Assembly: GCA_002812745.2 (NCBI GenBank)
Contig: NCSJ02000241.1
Location: forward strand, 1 to 64,000
From: Scytalidium lignicola
Lineage: Eukaryota > Ascomycota > Leotiomycetes
Length of the DNA: 64,000 nt
Reading direction: 5' to 3'
A model generated the notes under the pieces. It made no database searches and had not been told where the DNA came from. It saw only the letters and a list, made by a program, of their open reading frames with translations. The position numbers and the translations under genes are program-made. How positions within the stretch are numbered: position 1 is the stretch's first letter; the number at the start of each line of letters is the position of its first letter. This document shows positions 46,908 to 59,002 of this stretch, piece after piece.

Positions 46908-47033
46908 TACGAAATTCTTTTATTGTGCACTTCATTACAGTTAACTAATAACGAGCTACCTCCTCCTACGGGTTAAGTGTCAAATTTCTATCTACGGCTG
47001 TCTAGATATTCGTTCCAGGTGCTTTATACAGTA

Positions 47034-48366
47034 GGTGAGCTTATTAATCCGTGATTTACGCGACAAAACGCGTTTTCGCGTCTTTCATCTCCTACTACCC
47101 AACTTTCTATGCAACTCAATGGCTACTCCACGACGTGTTTTAAGTGAAATAAATGGGAATATTATTCCTTATAAGGATCTTTCTCCATATATGAGAGGCA
47201 AAATTATGGGGAAGGTCGAGGAGGGGAAATCTCCAGCTCAGATTGCAAAAGACCTCAATATCCCAGATTCTACCATTAGGGACACCATTTTCAAAGACAA
47301 ATTGCGCAACGATGGCAAATCCATTTTACGTCCAGGCCGGCCAGATAAATATTCAGAGAGATTCAAGCGTAATCTTATAAGTTTTGTCCGGAAAGAGCCT
47401 AAAGCTTCAATGGCAAAGATCAGGAAACATATGAGTGTCAAAATATCCAATAAAGCTATTACTCGGATTCTGGACGCTGTAGGGATCTAGCATTGGAAGT
47501 GTAAGAAGCGACCATATATCACAGAGGAAGTAGCTTCAAAAAGGCTTAAATGGTGCTTAGCCTGTAAAGATTGGGAGCTTTCTGACTTCTTAAAATATAT
47601 CTTTACTGATGAGTGTTCAGCTGAACGTGGGGCAGGCGGAGCAACAGAATGGGCATGGTGTCAACCAGTACAAAAATGGAGTAAAGAGATGGTTACAACC
47701 TTTAAAAAGGGAAAGGATATATCTGTTATGGTTTGGGCTGCTATTTGGTGGAAAGATAATAAAGCATATAAGTCAGAATTGTATATTCTGGAGAGAGACT
47801 TTGAGTCTAAGAAATATGGGTATACTGCCAACTCATACCTTGAGGTTCTTGAAGACCAATTGCCCAAGATTTGGGAACCAGGCTTGATTTTCATGCAAGA
47901 TAACGCTCCAATCCACTGTGCTAATAAAACCAAAAAATGGTTTGAGGATATGGCTATACCATTGACTGATTGGCCTCCTTACTCCCCTGACTTAAACCCT
48001 ATAGAACATGTCTGGTGGCACCTTAAAGCTAAGTAGAGATTCACCCAGAACTCAAGGATTTAGGCAGTGGTGAAGAGGCTAAAAAGGCTCTAGAAGATGC
48101 TTTAATTGAGGCCTGGGAGCTTGTGGATGATAGAATAATTTTGGCTTGTTTGGAGAATATGATTAGGAGGAGAGATGCAGTTATTGCTGCAAAAGGGTGG
48201 CATACCAAATATTAGGAACCATGTAATTTTAATATGATAATCTGCAATTAATTTAAACGATATTGTATAAGTTTCAGACTAAAATTAGTTATGGTTGTTT
48301 ATTGGCTAGCATTTTTGTGTTAGGCATAAAGTGGTGATTTTTCGGTCCCGGATTAATAAGTTCTAG
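47034..48366 (+). mobile_element. Tc1-type transposon
   Basis: TA stands at 47032-47033 and 48367-48368. The ends share an inverted CTTATTAATCCG (imperfect: GGTGAGCTTATTAATCCG against CTAGAACTTATTAATCCG). The 1333-bp length is typical of Tc1. It carries a nearly full transposase frame with one stop and one frame shift. It lies just upstream of the HET gene, whose promoter it probably split or replaced. Confidence 0.8.
47119..48215 (+). pseudogene. Tc1 transposase, two lesions
   Basis: From MATPRRVLSE the protein has a paired-type HTH (YMRGKIMGKVEEGKSPAQIA, then LNIPDSTIRD) and a second HTH (FVRKEPKASMAKIRKHM). A TAG at about 47488-47490 interrupts GI-HWKCKKRP. The DDE_3 core follows with IFTDECSAERG (Asp 1), IFMQDNAPIH (Asp 2) and YSPDLNPIEHVWWHLK (Glu). 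One base is missing near 48035, after HLKAK; the frame then continues through EAWELVDDRIILACLENMIR to the stop at 48215. All three catalytic residues are kept. The G-to-A or C-to-T character of the stop agrees with light RIP. Confidence 0.9.
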
Positions 48367-48368
48367 TA

Positions 48369-50034
48369 CCGTAATAATGAATACCTTATATAAATGCAGA
48401 GGACTTAATGGTTCTATTCTACCCGTAAACCTTAGTGATGGATGATTCTTTATATATAAAAGTTGATTATTGTATCGTGCATTGTTTAAAGCAGAACTCT
48501 CTTAACTATTGTAGAAGATCGTCTGACTTTAGGGTATAAGTGAATAAGCTGTTTGCTGTGCTCAGCGTCAGCGCTGCTTATGTAACCCCTGATTTCCCGT
48601 GGATAACTAGTTAACTTTAAGTTGATTCACTGATAGCTAACCGATGTGGGGATGAGACTTCATCCTTCTTAACCGTGTCTATATCAACATCAATTAAGCA
48701 TCCACAACCAATAATTCATAATCACTGTGCCTTTGTTCTCGATAAGCATGTTCTTCCCCGGGCCAATCACACCAGATCATGTGGTATGTACATCACGTAA
48801 ATTCCCGCGTTGTTTAGGATCAAAAGATGGTGATGCTCACGAGAGCCATCGACGATCCACAACCCTCAGGCAACAAAAATCTTACATAGCCAGGGGAGAA
48901 CCCCAGGATGTTTCAGCTGCTGACACGATAAAGGTTGGACTTTGCACTCCACGTGCGATTTCACGTCTTTCCCGCGTACGTACAGTTCAACGGCATTGTC
49001 GGTCGATCATGGCTGCAGGTCAGCGCGGCCCCGGCAACGAGGCAGAATCGCATGGTTCAGTGCCGCATTTCTCGAATCACTGGAGCGGGAACAGATGAAG
49101 TACACACCCTCTTCGTTCGGGGAAAGCCAGTTATATTTTAGAGTGGATGGACCGGGCCTTGTTTTTTTAACGTCACGTCTCTTAGCTCTGGAAGCTTTGA
49201 ACCCTTGCGAAGAGTCTATACTGGATCCTGCTATAGCTCTTAAGCTGTCTGTCTGTGAGGCATAACTGACTCAAAATGTGGCACGAGCTCTAGGCCAAGC
49301 CAGGAGACCAGGGTAGCTCTCGGCATGTATGTGTCTCTGTGCCTGGGGCAGTATTGTTGAAGTCTTGTGACGCTGCTTATTTTGTTTGAAGCTCTGCACA
49401 TTCACTCTGATTGCACATTGCACTAGCTGTCAACAGCTTTTAGCTCCGAAACATTCAGAAACAAATGTGTTTCAGTGGCACAGCTTGACCTCTAACACTT
49501 AATATTTTAAAGCATATCCCGGCATCCTAGCCTTAATATCAGATTAGCCTTGCTTGGAAGCTCTGTTTCCCTTCAGCTCAGTTATAGCTCTTGCAAACAC
49601 TATTACGCAAAATTTTTCTATGCATTTCAATGCCTATTCCCGTTATGGCATGAGCTCCGGCTCACATTTTGAATGCTCTTTCCACTTTTCCATGTGTGCA
49701 AGACGAAAAGTGTGCGGGCAAGATTGATGCAAGGGGGCTCAGTAACGGGAAGCTGACTCGAGTGCAAAGAGGTGATTCGGCAATTGAAGCCAAGCAATTG
49801 CATTATCTTGCAAATGGTCTTACTTGCAGTTGGTCAGCTGCATCAAAGTTGAAGACGGATGAAGCTCTCATGGCGGGTGGGATGTTGTGCATGGATGGTG
49901 ACGTCCTGCTTCTCTCGACTTCCAAGCTCCCATCTATTTGAAGCCCCTCTTAGCTCAAAATTTTGGATGTAGAAGTGATGCTTCTTCGTAATTTTTTGAG
50001 TTAACCTTAGTATTTTTCTAAGGCATTCATCATT
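48369..50034. other. Intergenic, no gene recognised
   Basis: About 1.7 kb of near-normal GC. Open frames of 90-123 codons (48727-49098, 48942-49265, 49669-49941) overlap each other in different frames and show no domain, so I do not call them. The right part must hold the promoter of the large secreted protein gene. Pieces such as AGCTCTGTTTCCCTTCAGCTCA recur loosely with AGCTC words, without clear structure. Confidence 0.45.
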
Positions 50035-53000
50035 ATGAAATTGCTTTTGGAAGATGGGCCACACTTGGCCACTGCCTTTATGGGCATTTTGGCAATTGCC
50101 TCTACTGCAGAAGGATTTGGTCTAGCAAGTACGTGACGGCGTAGTTCTCTCTTAGCGTTTTCTATGACACTGACAGAATCGCCAGAAAATAAGGAGTTTG
50201 AGACTAGAGTGAAGCGTGGTTGGAGCTCGGAAAGTCCTCCAGCTTCCTCATCTCCCAATTGCGGTCCAGGCTTGAGTGTCTGCGAAGTGGAAGATCCAAC
50301 TCGTCTCGAAGCTCCTTGGCATGGTGTAAACACACCATTCCCACAATGCTATGATCCAGCACAGTATACTTGTGTAGATAACTTCCTATGCCTAATTAAT
50401 GCACTAAAGATTCCTGGACAATACGCGTGTGGTCTATACAACACTGCCCCAGCTAATCCTACATCTACAACAGCCGGCCCAGCTCCTAGCAGCTCGATAA
50501 CTTGTGGCCCAGGTACGCTTCTCTGCGAAGTCGAAGATCCTACTCGTCTTGAAGCTCCTTGGCACGGCGTATATGCGGCTTTTCCGCAATGCTACGATCC
50601 AACGTTGTACACTTGTGCAGATAATTTCTTGTGTCCAATTAATGCTCCAAAAATTCCAGGGCAATACGCGTGCGGTCCGTATGAGACAACGAGCTCGCCA
50701 ATTGGCCCTACAACTGTAAGCACTTTCCGCTGGCCTGGTTCGCTTGAGCGCTAACCGTAAGTAGGGAACGTGGCCCCCATATTCATCCTCCTCCTCTCAA
50801 ACCACCACACCTTGTTCAACTTCTTGTTCAACTGAGATTACGTCTAGTTCGACCACCCAGACAACACCTTGTTCTACTGAGACTACGTCTAGCTCCACTC
50901 AGACAACATCTAATTCAACTCAGATGACATCTTGTTCAACTCAGACTACATCTAGTCCAACTAAAATTACGTCTAGTTCAACTCATACTGTGTCTAGTTC
51001 AACTAAGACTCACTCTTCATCTTCTTCCACTTCTAAATCTTCATCGACCTCCTCTTCGTCTTCAAATTCTACTTTTTCCACTTCCACTTCCAGCCACTCT
51101 TTGAGCACTTCAACTTCTCCATCGGGAGTCTCATCTCAGAGCTTCTCTGAGACAATAATCCCACCTGAAACTTCAACGGAATCTAATGGTTCAGTCACTA
51201 CTATTTCTGGTACAACGGAAATAATAATACCCCCACACACTTCAACAGAGTCTGATGGATCGGTTACTACTATTCCTGGGACAACTGAAGTAGTAATACC
51301 ACCTCACACTTCAACAGAATCGGATGGATCTGTCACCATTATTCCAGGATCAACTGAAACCATTCCGCCTAGTAGTAGTTCTAGTCCGTCAGGGATATCT
51401 ACCCCGTCAGGGATAATAATTATTCCACCTTCAGTGTCAACTGAACCAGACGGCTCTTTAACCACAATTCCTGGGGAGACTGAGACAATAATACCACCTC
51501 GAACTTCAACAGAACCTGATGGTTCAGTTACAACTATTCCTGGAACAACAGAGCCAATTTCTCTCCTTAGTAGTAGTCTATCAGGAATTGTAGTGATCCC
51601 GCTCTCAGTATCAACTGAGCCGGATGGATCTTTAACCACAATTTCTGCTATAACTGAAACAATAATACCTCCTCGGACATCCACAGAGCCAGACGGCTCT
51701 GTTACAACTATTCCTGGGACGACAGAGCCAATTTCTCTTCTCAGCAGTTCTCCATCTGGCATTATAATAATTCCACCTTCCGTATCCACAGAGCCAGATG
51801 GTTCACTAACCACAATTTCTGCGATAACTGAAACAGTAATACCACCCCATGTTTCAACAGAACCTGATGGATCATTGACCACGATCCCTGGAACAACGGA
51901 GCCAATTTCACTTCTTAGTAGTGTTCCATCGGGTATTATAATAATTCCACCATCAGTATCAACGGAACCGGACGGCTCCCTAACAACGATATCGGCAATA
52001 ACTGAAACAGTAATACCGCCTCATGTTTCTACTGAACCTGATGGATCGTTGACCACGATTCCTGCAAGTACTGAAACGCTTGGCCGAAGCTCTCAGCCAA
52101 GTTCTCAGCCCAGTGGTACTCCTACTACAGTGACGTCCACCATGACTACTCTCCCTCCTGGCATCTCCATTGCGGATTTCACTGATTTCCCAATTACCAC
52201 CAACATCTAGCTCACGACTACCGGGGCCGATTCGTCCACAACAATCGTTCCCGTTATCCTACCGTGCCCAACATGTAAACCTGAGATTATTTGGGATTTA
52301 CCAGAAATTCCATGGGTCGAGTTCGATTGGCCACAGTTGCCAAAACTTCCTACATTCCATCTGCCATGCATCAAGATCTTTGGCATTCATATCGCAGGTG
52401 ACTGCCCGACTGATTCCGGTCCTCCACCTGTGAATGATGGCGACCCTCCAGACCCCGAGCCTTCATATGAGCCTGGCTCTGACCCCGAAGATAATCCCTG
52501 CGAATTCGACACAAACACCGGAATGTGTGGCAATGGCAACTACCCCGTCTTCGATCCAAGCACTCTGACCATTAGCTGCGACGTACCCAGCGATCAAGTG
52601 GACTCACAGATTGGCCAATGTCAGCAGAATATTGACAACAACCTTGATGCAGTTCAGAGCTATCTGGATAATGAGAGGTCTTGCTGTCCGACATCAAGTA
52701 AAGCCAAGCGACAGGCATCTGGAGGAATGCTTTCGTCGCTCCTCCGCCGTGGTCCTAACTCCCTAGGACTGAGCCTCGACAAGCGGGCAGATTATTGTCC
52801 CACTCAGAATCAGAACCCAAAGCAACCGCCAGCTGGTCAATGTTATGCTACTTATACATGCCCACACGCTCTGTATCCTAACGTTTGTGGAAATGCAAAG
52901 TCAGCCATCAGTGTTCGAGAGGCGACATCTATCTTGACCCACGTTTCTAGATCATGATACAGCGCCATAGTAAGTTATCCGAAAAAANGTCGTATGCCTT

Positions 53001-54698
53001 CCTCACAACATCAACCTCTTGTACTGACGCCCTAATCATGATAGGTATGCAGGACATTTTTTCTCCGCAGCTAACGCGAATCCGCTGGCCGGCTGGAAAC
53101 TCGATCAGTACCAGGTTGAAGAGTATCCTTTTGGTTCGGGTAATCCAAACCGCAATGAGGATGGAACCTCCATCCTGCGACTCATTCCTGGAGGTCTATT
53201 CGGTCAAAACTGGGAAAATCAGAATGCGGGAAACCACCTGGTAAACTGGGTCCGGTCAGTTGCAGCAAGATACAACGACTTCCAGCAGCAACAAACAGGG
53301 CGGAACCCCGGGATCAACGTCAATGGCATTGTCTATTGCGTAGACTTTGATCCCAGCTTCACGAACTACCTACCCGAAGACCTTGAGGACCAAAATATTT
53401 GTGCTGAAATTTATGGCGCTGAATTCACTTTGGTCAACGACTATGTGGTCAACGGGGTCCGTACGTGGGATCCTTGGTTCGACGTTCCCGGCACAAATCG
53501 CAAAAACGCCGAACTGATGTATTATGAAGACGCAGATGGTGACATTGTGGTCGACGACCCTACTGAGAACGATCTTGCGGTCTATGATTTACTGCCACCG
53601 ACATATTGCCAATACCCGTCACCTGGTAGAATGACTTACGACCGGTCTACCAACTCATGGGGTTTGAGGGCTGGCTACCAAGCTGTGGGCAGGATGGATA
53701 ATATCGCAACTAACGAAAGGTGCACTAATCCACCAGGAGTAAACGGCGCTATCTCCACACGTGAAGATCGAACGGTGGCAGAGGGTATGAAAGCTAATCG
53801 AACTCGCACTCACCCCCGAGATCTGAATGTCCGACAATCATCAGGAGGCTTCCTGGATCCGAATGTCTACATATGGTTGGGCTGTGGTGGCATCGAGGAC
53901 GGCGACGGCGAGGGAGATGATCCTTGTGCAGACGACAGCAATCCGTGTGGAAACGCCGCCACCAACGTTCCAACGACGAATGGCGCAAACCCAACCCAAG
54001 ATCCTCTCCCGGCCTCAACGGAGCCAGGTTTCAGTACGGGCCCCATCACATCGCTGCCACCCGGCCAGACCTTCTCATCAGTACCATCAACATCTTTTGT
54101 TTCCTGCAGCACGCAACAGCCGGATCCCGACAATGGCATACCACAAGGTTATCGTGTCTGCTCGGGCTCAACATTTGCACAATCAACTGACGCTTCTGTC
54201 ACACCTGTAAACGTCTGTGCCTACACTTCTCCTTTGCCAGCGTCGACGACTTCAATCTCCACGTTTCCCACGGCACCCACCACCACCCCCAGCGCCACCC
54301 CTTCCGCAACTCCCTCCTACGTTTTGGACATCTATGCCCGGCAGATCGTGGTCGCGAATAGAGGAAGCGCGCTAACCACCTGGTGGTGGGAAGCCGTTTC
54401 TTTCGTCTTGGCTACGATATCAAGCGCCGATCTCTGTGATCATAATGCGAATCCAGTCAATTATAATACTGTTGTAGGCGGTTCTGAACCATCTGGGTAT
54501 CCAACGTCACTTGGTAATTTCGGTCTGACTGGTCATTCGACCTGTTCTTACGAGGGACCGAATACAGCAACAGTAGGGAGTATTGGCTGCAACGATGGAT
54601 ACACGGCTTCCTGCACGGCTGCACCGGCTGCTTCGCAAACCAGTGTCATCGACTGCGACAGCAGTGATCCTTCCAATGGCGTTGCTAGAGACTTCTAG
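50035..54698 (+). pseudogene. Very large secreted modular protein with NucA/NucB-like nuclease region, lesioned
   Basis: Two introns are clear (50129-50176, 50716-50764); all parts to 52954 then share one frame. Order: signal peptide (hydrophobic ATAFMGILAIASTA); an early KR site; two near-identical cysteine-rich modules (50256-50440 and 50508-50690, each with PQCYDP, YTC, DNFLC and IPGQYACG), resembling the Carb_bind/CBM52-type module of fungal glucanases; a Ser/Thr-rich stalk with 174-bp repeats; a Pro/Cys region with FHLPCIKIFGIHIAGDCP; KR sites at SKAKRQ and SLDKRAD; then, from about 53045, VEEYPFGSG, LRLIPGGLFGQNWENQNAGN, which resembles the DNase NucA/NucB core (E-[YW]-P motif, Asn and Gly). 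A Ser/Thr stretch and a Cys-rich tail end at 54698. Lesions: TAG at 52208, TGA at 52955 and a one-base phase mismatch at the following intron (about 52970-53044). A secreted, Kex2-processed antagonism protein is inference. Confidence 0.65.
51160..52075 (+). repeat. 174-bp tandem coding repeats in the stalk
   Basis: From about 51410, units start near 51410, 51584, 51758 and 51932, a period of 174 bp or 58 codons. Each unit contains two copies of a shorter motif, PPxxSTEPDGSxTTIxxxTE, and then ISLLSSxPSG. Shorter single-motif units precede it from 51160. The copies are close in sequence, with mostly synonymous differences, so the repeat is young or homogenised. Copy number probably varies between strains. 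Confidence 0.9.
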
Positions 54699-55350
54699 TT
54701 CTAGCGTGTTGCATGTGAGTACTCTTGAACACTGAAACCTCGTGCTCAAAGATAGGAATGCAACAGCTATCTAGGATCGTGGGCTTGAGGGATCCTCTTC
54801 TTTAATCCTAGGGTTTCATTGTTGGAGCCACATTTCACTCACCTAGTAGAGACTGCTCCACGCCATTTCGTTGATTCAAATTCACACTCACTTACTTCTC
54901 CTTTATCGTATGATCATAATGAAAGGCTTATCTTTTATATCTATCACATAGTGCATACACACTATATCTACTGTATGTAACTTGGATTCTGCGGAGAATT
55001 GCTACCAAAACAATATAATTTTCACAACGAAATATATCGTCTTATTGACTATTGATTTAATATAGTGTATATAAAATAAACCAACAATTCAACTTGTTTT
55101 TGAGTTGAGTTGAATTTGAGTACATTTGAGTGAGTAGTGTGATATTTTTTGAGCTGAGTTTGAGTACACCCTCAAACTCAACTTAAGAAACACCCTGATT
55201 TCATATGATTTGTGAATTTAGTATATTCAGCTGTTAGCTATTTATATTTATATTTTTATATTCTCCGTTTACCCTTTTATAATGAATTCCTAGCTCACAA
55301 CTTTCCCATCTTCTTATTAGTCCATAAGATTATATTAACCGATATTAAGC
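54699..55350. repeat. Intergenic with GAGTT-type low-complexity sequence
   Basis: At about 55092-55186 words of TTGAGTTGAGTTGAATTTGAG type recur, and an inverted CCTCAAACTCAACTT closes the stretch, so the region can fold. The rest is AT-leaning with no gene. Confidence 0.5.
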
Positions 55351-56047
55351 TTGTATGTTTCCCGCGCCAACATCTCCCAAAATAACCTAACCCCAATCAA
55401 TCGTTCCTACGTCATCTCGTGGCTTTACAACGCCCACGAGCAGCTTGTCAGGTTGCCCACACCCACCCCGGACCAAACTGGTTCCACCCTCTCTGCCGAA
55501 TCCAAGGCCTTCTGCTGGATTCCCCTATGTAACCGGATTGCCTTGCCTGAGCAAGACAGAGATCTCCCCGCGCAGCACCAATACGAGAACGTTGAAGCAG
55601 CTTTCCAGTTCCTCCTCGACTCTCACCTGGCTAACCAAGATCAACCGAGTAGATCTATTGTGTCCGGATCGACCATGAGAGTTGCGCTACCGCAAATTCC
55701 GCCTACTTCCGTAGCATCACTGTCGCCGCAAGCGCGGTACGCGTAGACGTAGCACCGGGCTAACTGCTATATGCAACTGCTATATGCACTGCATAATGGT
55801 TATGACGATCAGCCGGTTCGTTTTCCGAACGAGAGGCGGGCATTTCGGGTTATGCTCATCAAGGTTTGTGCAAGCTGGTGATCGGACCGCAGTGTTTTCT
55901 GGACACGGCGTGCCCGTTGTGCTTCGAGAGGTATCTGGTCTGGCCGGAAAGTGCTATCAGTTGGTGGCCGAGACGTATCTGTTAGATACGATGGATGGGA
56001 AAGCGTGGAAGGAGGGACTTCCCGTTGAGTCGATAATATTAGAATAA
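55351..56047 (+). pseudogene. C-terminal remnant of a HET-type protein
   Basis: The last frame (about 55796-56047) reads SRFVFRTRGGHFGLCSSRFV, then GDRTAVFSGHGVPVVLREV, CYQLVAETYLLDTMDGKAW. This matches the end of many HET-domain proteins: RRFFxTxxGxxGLxP, GDxVxVxxGxxxPxVLR, YxLVGExYVxGIMDGEA. No HET domain precedes it. The 131-codon frame at 55351-55746 may be the middle of the same gene, in a different frame, but I do not recognise it. It is a decayed second incompatibility gene about 9 kb from the intact one. Confidence 0.65.
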
Positions 56048-56289
56048 AAGTGATTAGGAGCAATTGCTTCTCATGAATATACAAAAAATGATGTGGACTT
56101 CCCCCAGTGGAGGCTCCGTTTTAACGCCAACGCTCCGTACGCTCTAACACATCTTGACACTCACGAACTGAGCTTACATGCATGATATTACTATACTAGG
56201 AGCAATATTATAGTCTTTAACCTTAGCCCAAGATGCTGTAGCACCTTGTAATCTACTCTTACATTATACCGTTCATATATAACTATGGA

Positions 56290-56455
56290 TAATTTCAAGA
56301 TTCCTCTGAAAAGCAGGATCTGCAATATCATTCAAAAAATGGTTAAATTTTTCAACCACCTGCTTCTGAAGATCTTATGCCTCTTCAATTTTGCCTTGCC
56401 GAAATAACCTCACAGCTAAGTTATTGCGAAAAGCCAACCAACTCACCAAATGCAG
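56290..56455 (-). pseudogene. TPR-protein fragment
   Basis: The minus strand reads LAFRNNLAVRLFRQGKIEEA, TAA, then DLQKQVVEKF, the pattern of a tetratricopeptide helix pair (NNLAxxLxxQGKxEEAxxLQxQVVE), as in fungal NLR-type and kinesin-light-chain-like repeats. One codon between EEA and DLQ is TAA, a CAA-to-TAA type change. It is only about 50 residues long, so a chance likeness cannot be excluded. Confidence 0.4.
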
Positions 56456-56600
56456 GCCCTACCCGTCCATAGACAGGTGCCCCCAACCCTAGGAGGCATT
56501 AATTTAGGTGGTGGCAAAATCAGGCGGTGAAAAACCAAGGGGCTCGGGGGCATTAAATTAAGGGGCTTAGGGGCATTTTACAAAAACACCATTAGAAACG
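56456..56600. repeat. GC-richer strip with repeated GGGGCTNGGGGGCAT words
   Basis: GGGGCTCGGGGGCATTAAATTAA is followed at once by GGGGCTTAGGGGCATTTTAC. GGAGGCATTAATTTAGG lies just before, in the opposite sense. It resembles the edge of a mobile element abutting the following desert, but no partner was found. Confidence 0.35.
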
Positions 56601-59002
56601 TTAGAAAGATGTGAAAAGCTGGTAAGTAACACAGATAAGTGTATTTGTTTTATTATTGTTGTCATAATTTTGATATCTTTAATAATTGTTGTTTTAAGAG
56701 TGGATAGTGCAAAAGTTAAGGTTGTTATTATAATTAACAACTAATATATTTTAGAACAAGTGATTACAGTTGTAACTGAGAACTTGTTTAATATTTGGTA
56801 AACTAACAACAAGGTCATAGCTTACTTGTCAAAGGTAATACTCATAAGCAAAGTTTAAGACAAGAGTAATTTCCAGAAGACTTAAAAGAGATGTAAAGTT
56901 TGCAAAGTTGTAAAATTTACTAAACATTTAGAAAATATAAATCAATTTATACATCTACCTGATTTTCACATCATTATATACAAGAAGTGTATATATACTA
57001 TGTTGCCTAGTTATATCAATGCTCATTTTACTCTTAAGTACTTATATAAATTTACAAAGCAAGAGTAAGATAGAATTGTAAGTTAAGGTATATAAGTTGA
57101 TAAATTGATAATTAATAAAGAGGAATTAAAAAANGTATAATTTTCGATTTCCTGTTAATACATCAAAACTCATTATCATGCTTAGACTACCATGAAAAAG
57201 TAGATTTAAGTGTATGTTTAAGATTAATAGAAGACTTATATGTAAATATATGTATAAAACCAAGAAAAANGATGTAAAAGCATAATTGAGAAAAGTATAA
57301 ATAGAAAAANTGCTAAAGGATAACTTAGAAAAGACATTATTAACTTAATATTAAAAATGTTATAGTATAATAATATGTTATATTAATGATTTTTTNGTCC
57401 AAGGTGTAAATTCTAGGTTTTTTAAGATTAGAAGAAAAGCAGAAAACAATTAATCAGGTTAATAATCATAAGTAAACTTATGAGCAAAAGTAGAAAAGGT
57501 TATTAATGTTAGAATATTAAAGGTAAAAGATATTTAATAGTAAAAGATCTAAGTTTTAAACAAATTAAAGGAACTTAACTTATGATTATGTTGATTAAGA
57601 GTAGTTAAGTATATAAATAAGCTTGATCATAAGTAGTTATAAGGTATAATTATAATAGTCTAACCTGAGAATAAGTTAAAGTTAATTGTTATTCATTAAG
57701 TATTTTACTAATTGATTCAAGGAGTTTAAAAGTATATTATTATTAATGTTATCAGATTATTTGTATTATTTAAAGTTAATTGCAAAAAGCTAAGAATTAA
57801 AGTCAAGAAGTTATTCAACAGTTAAATGAAGAAAAGTACATTTTAATAATATATATAATGTTAAGAGTAAATATTAAGTTATATTATTCAAGCAAAGGAT
57901 ATAAAANGAAAATAAGTATCTTAAATTTAATATGACAAAACAATAGTAAATAATATTTAACAAATTGATATATATTATTAACATAATAGTAAATTTACAA
58001 AATGAAAAGGGTAAGGAGAGTAAAAGGTAATAATTAACAAATAAAGAGTTAGAACAAAAGGTTTAACAATAATTATTAATATTTTGCATTATATTGTTAA
58101 ATTACAACTTAAGTAATTATTAATACAAAAGTATTATCATTAGTAAATTAATTATAATAACTTTAGAAAAAGAAGGAAGATAAACAAACCTAGAGGATTA
58201 TACATTAAAGTTGTTCATTATCATCAAATTAGCTTAATTAATAGTTATCAAAGAAGTATATCAATTATGTTAATTAAGTATTATCATGAAAATACAAAAA
58301 NGAGATAAGTTAAGTTAATATTAAAGAAGAAGCCTTAAGTTATATAAGATTAATACAAAAGATAACATACAAATTTATAATGTTAACAAGTGAAAATAAT
58401 AACTTAACTCTTATAGATTAAATATATAATATATAAACATATAAGTTATATATTTGATATAATACACTTGTAAAAGAAATTATTAGCTAGAATAATAAAA
58501 CAATATTATACTAAGATATTCAATTTATAATAAAGAAGATCTAAAGGATAATATATAAATTAATTGTTATAACTTGTTAAAAGTTGATTAAAAGATTGTT
58601 AATATTAAAGTTAAATACTTATAAGAAAGTAAAAAAANCAATACTTGTTATTAATTGATTAGTCAAACATAATAAACAATACTATTAAACAAAAGATAAG
58701 TTGGTTATTCTTGAAAGACTTGTAAAATCAATTTGAGATTAAAAGTATTAATAAACAAAAATGATTAATTAAACATGTAATAAACAAAAAGGGTTTAAGT
58801 TTTATTAAAAAAGGTTAACTTAAAGAGGATTAACTTGTTCAATAGAACAAGGAGGTTATTTAAAAGTATTAATAGAAGATAAAACAGTTTTTAGAAAAAC
58901 TACTAATATTAATATATCTTATTAAAGGTTAAATAATACAAATAACAAAGATTATTAAAATCTAACTGTTAGTATATAATTGTATAACAATAAGAGTATA
59001 AT
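56601..59002. repeat. AT-rich RIP-type desert
   Basis: No frame or motif is readable. Eight or so N characters sit in A or T runs. Confidence 0.55.

Noticed and set aside
48727..49265. Overlapping 107-123 codon frames upstream of the large secreted protein
   Set aside because: They occupy the same bases in different frames and none has a recognisable motif, start context or continuation.
51304..51882. A 192-codon minus-strand frame with EPSGSVDT repeats
   Set aside because: It is the antisense image of the coding repeats in the secreted protein. Its openness follows from their codon use.
50924..52210. Repeat protein considered as a RiPP precursor for the UstYa-like gene
   Set aside because: The repeats lack KR sites between units, which ustiloxin-type precursors have, and the gene is 25 kb away.
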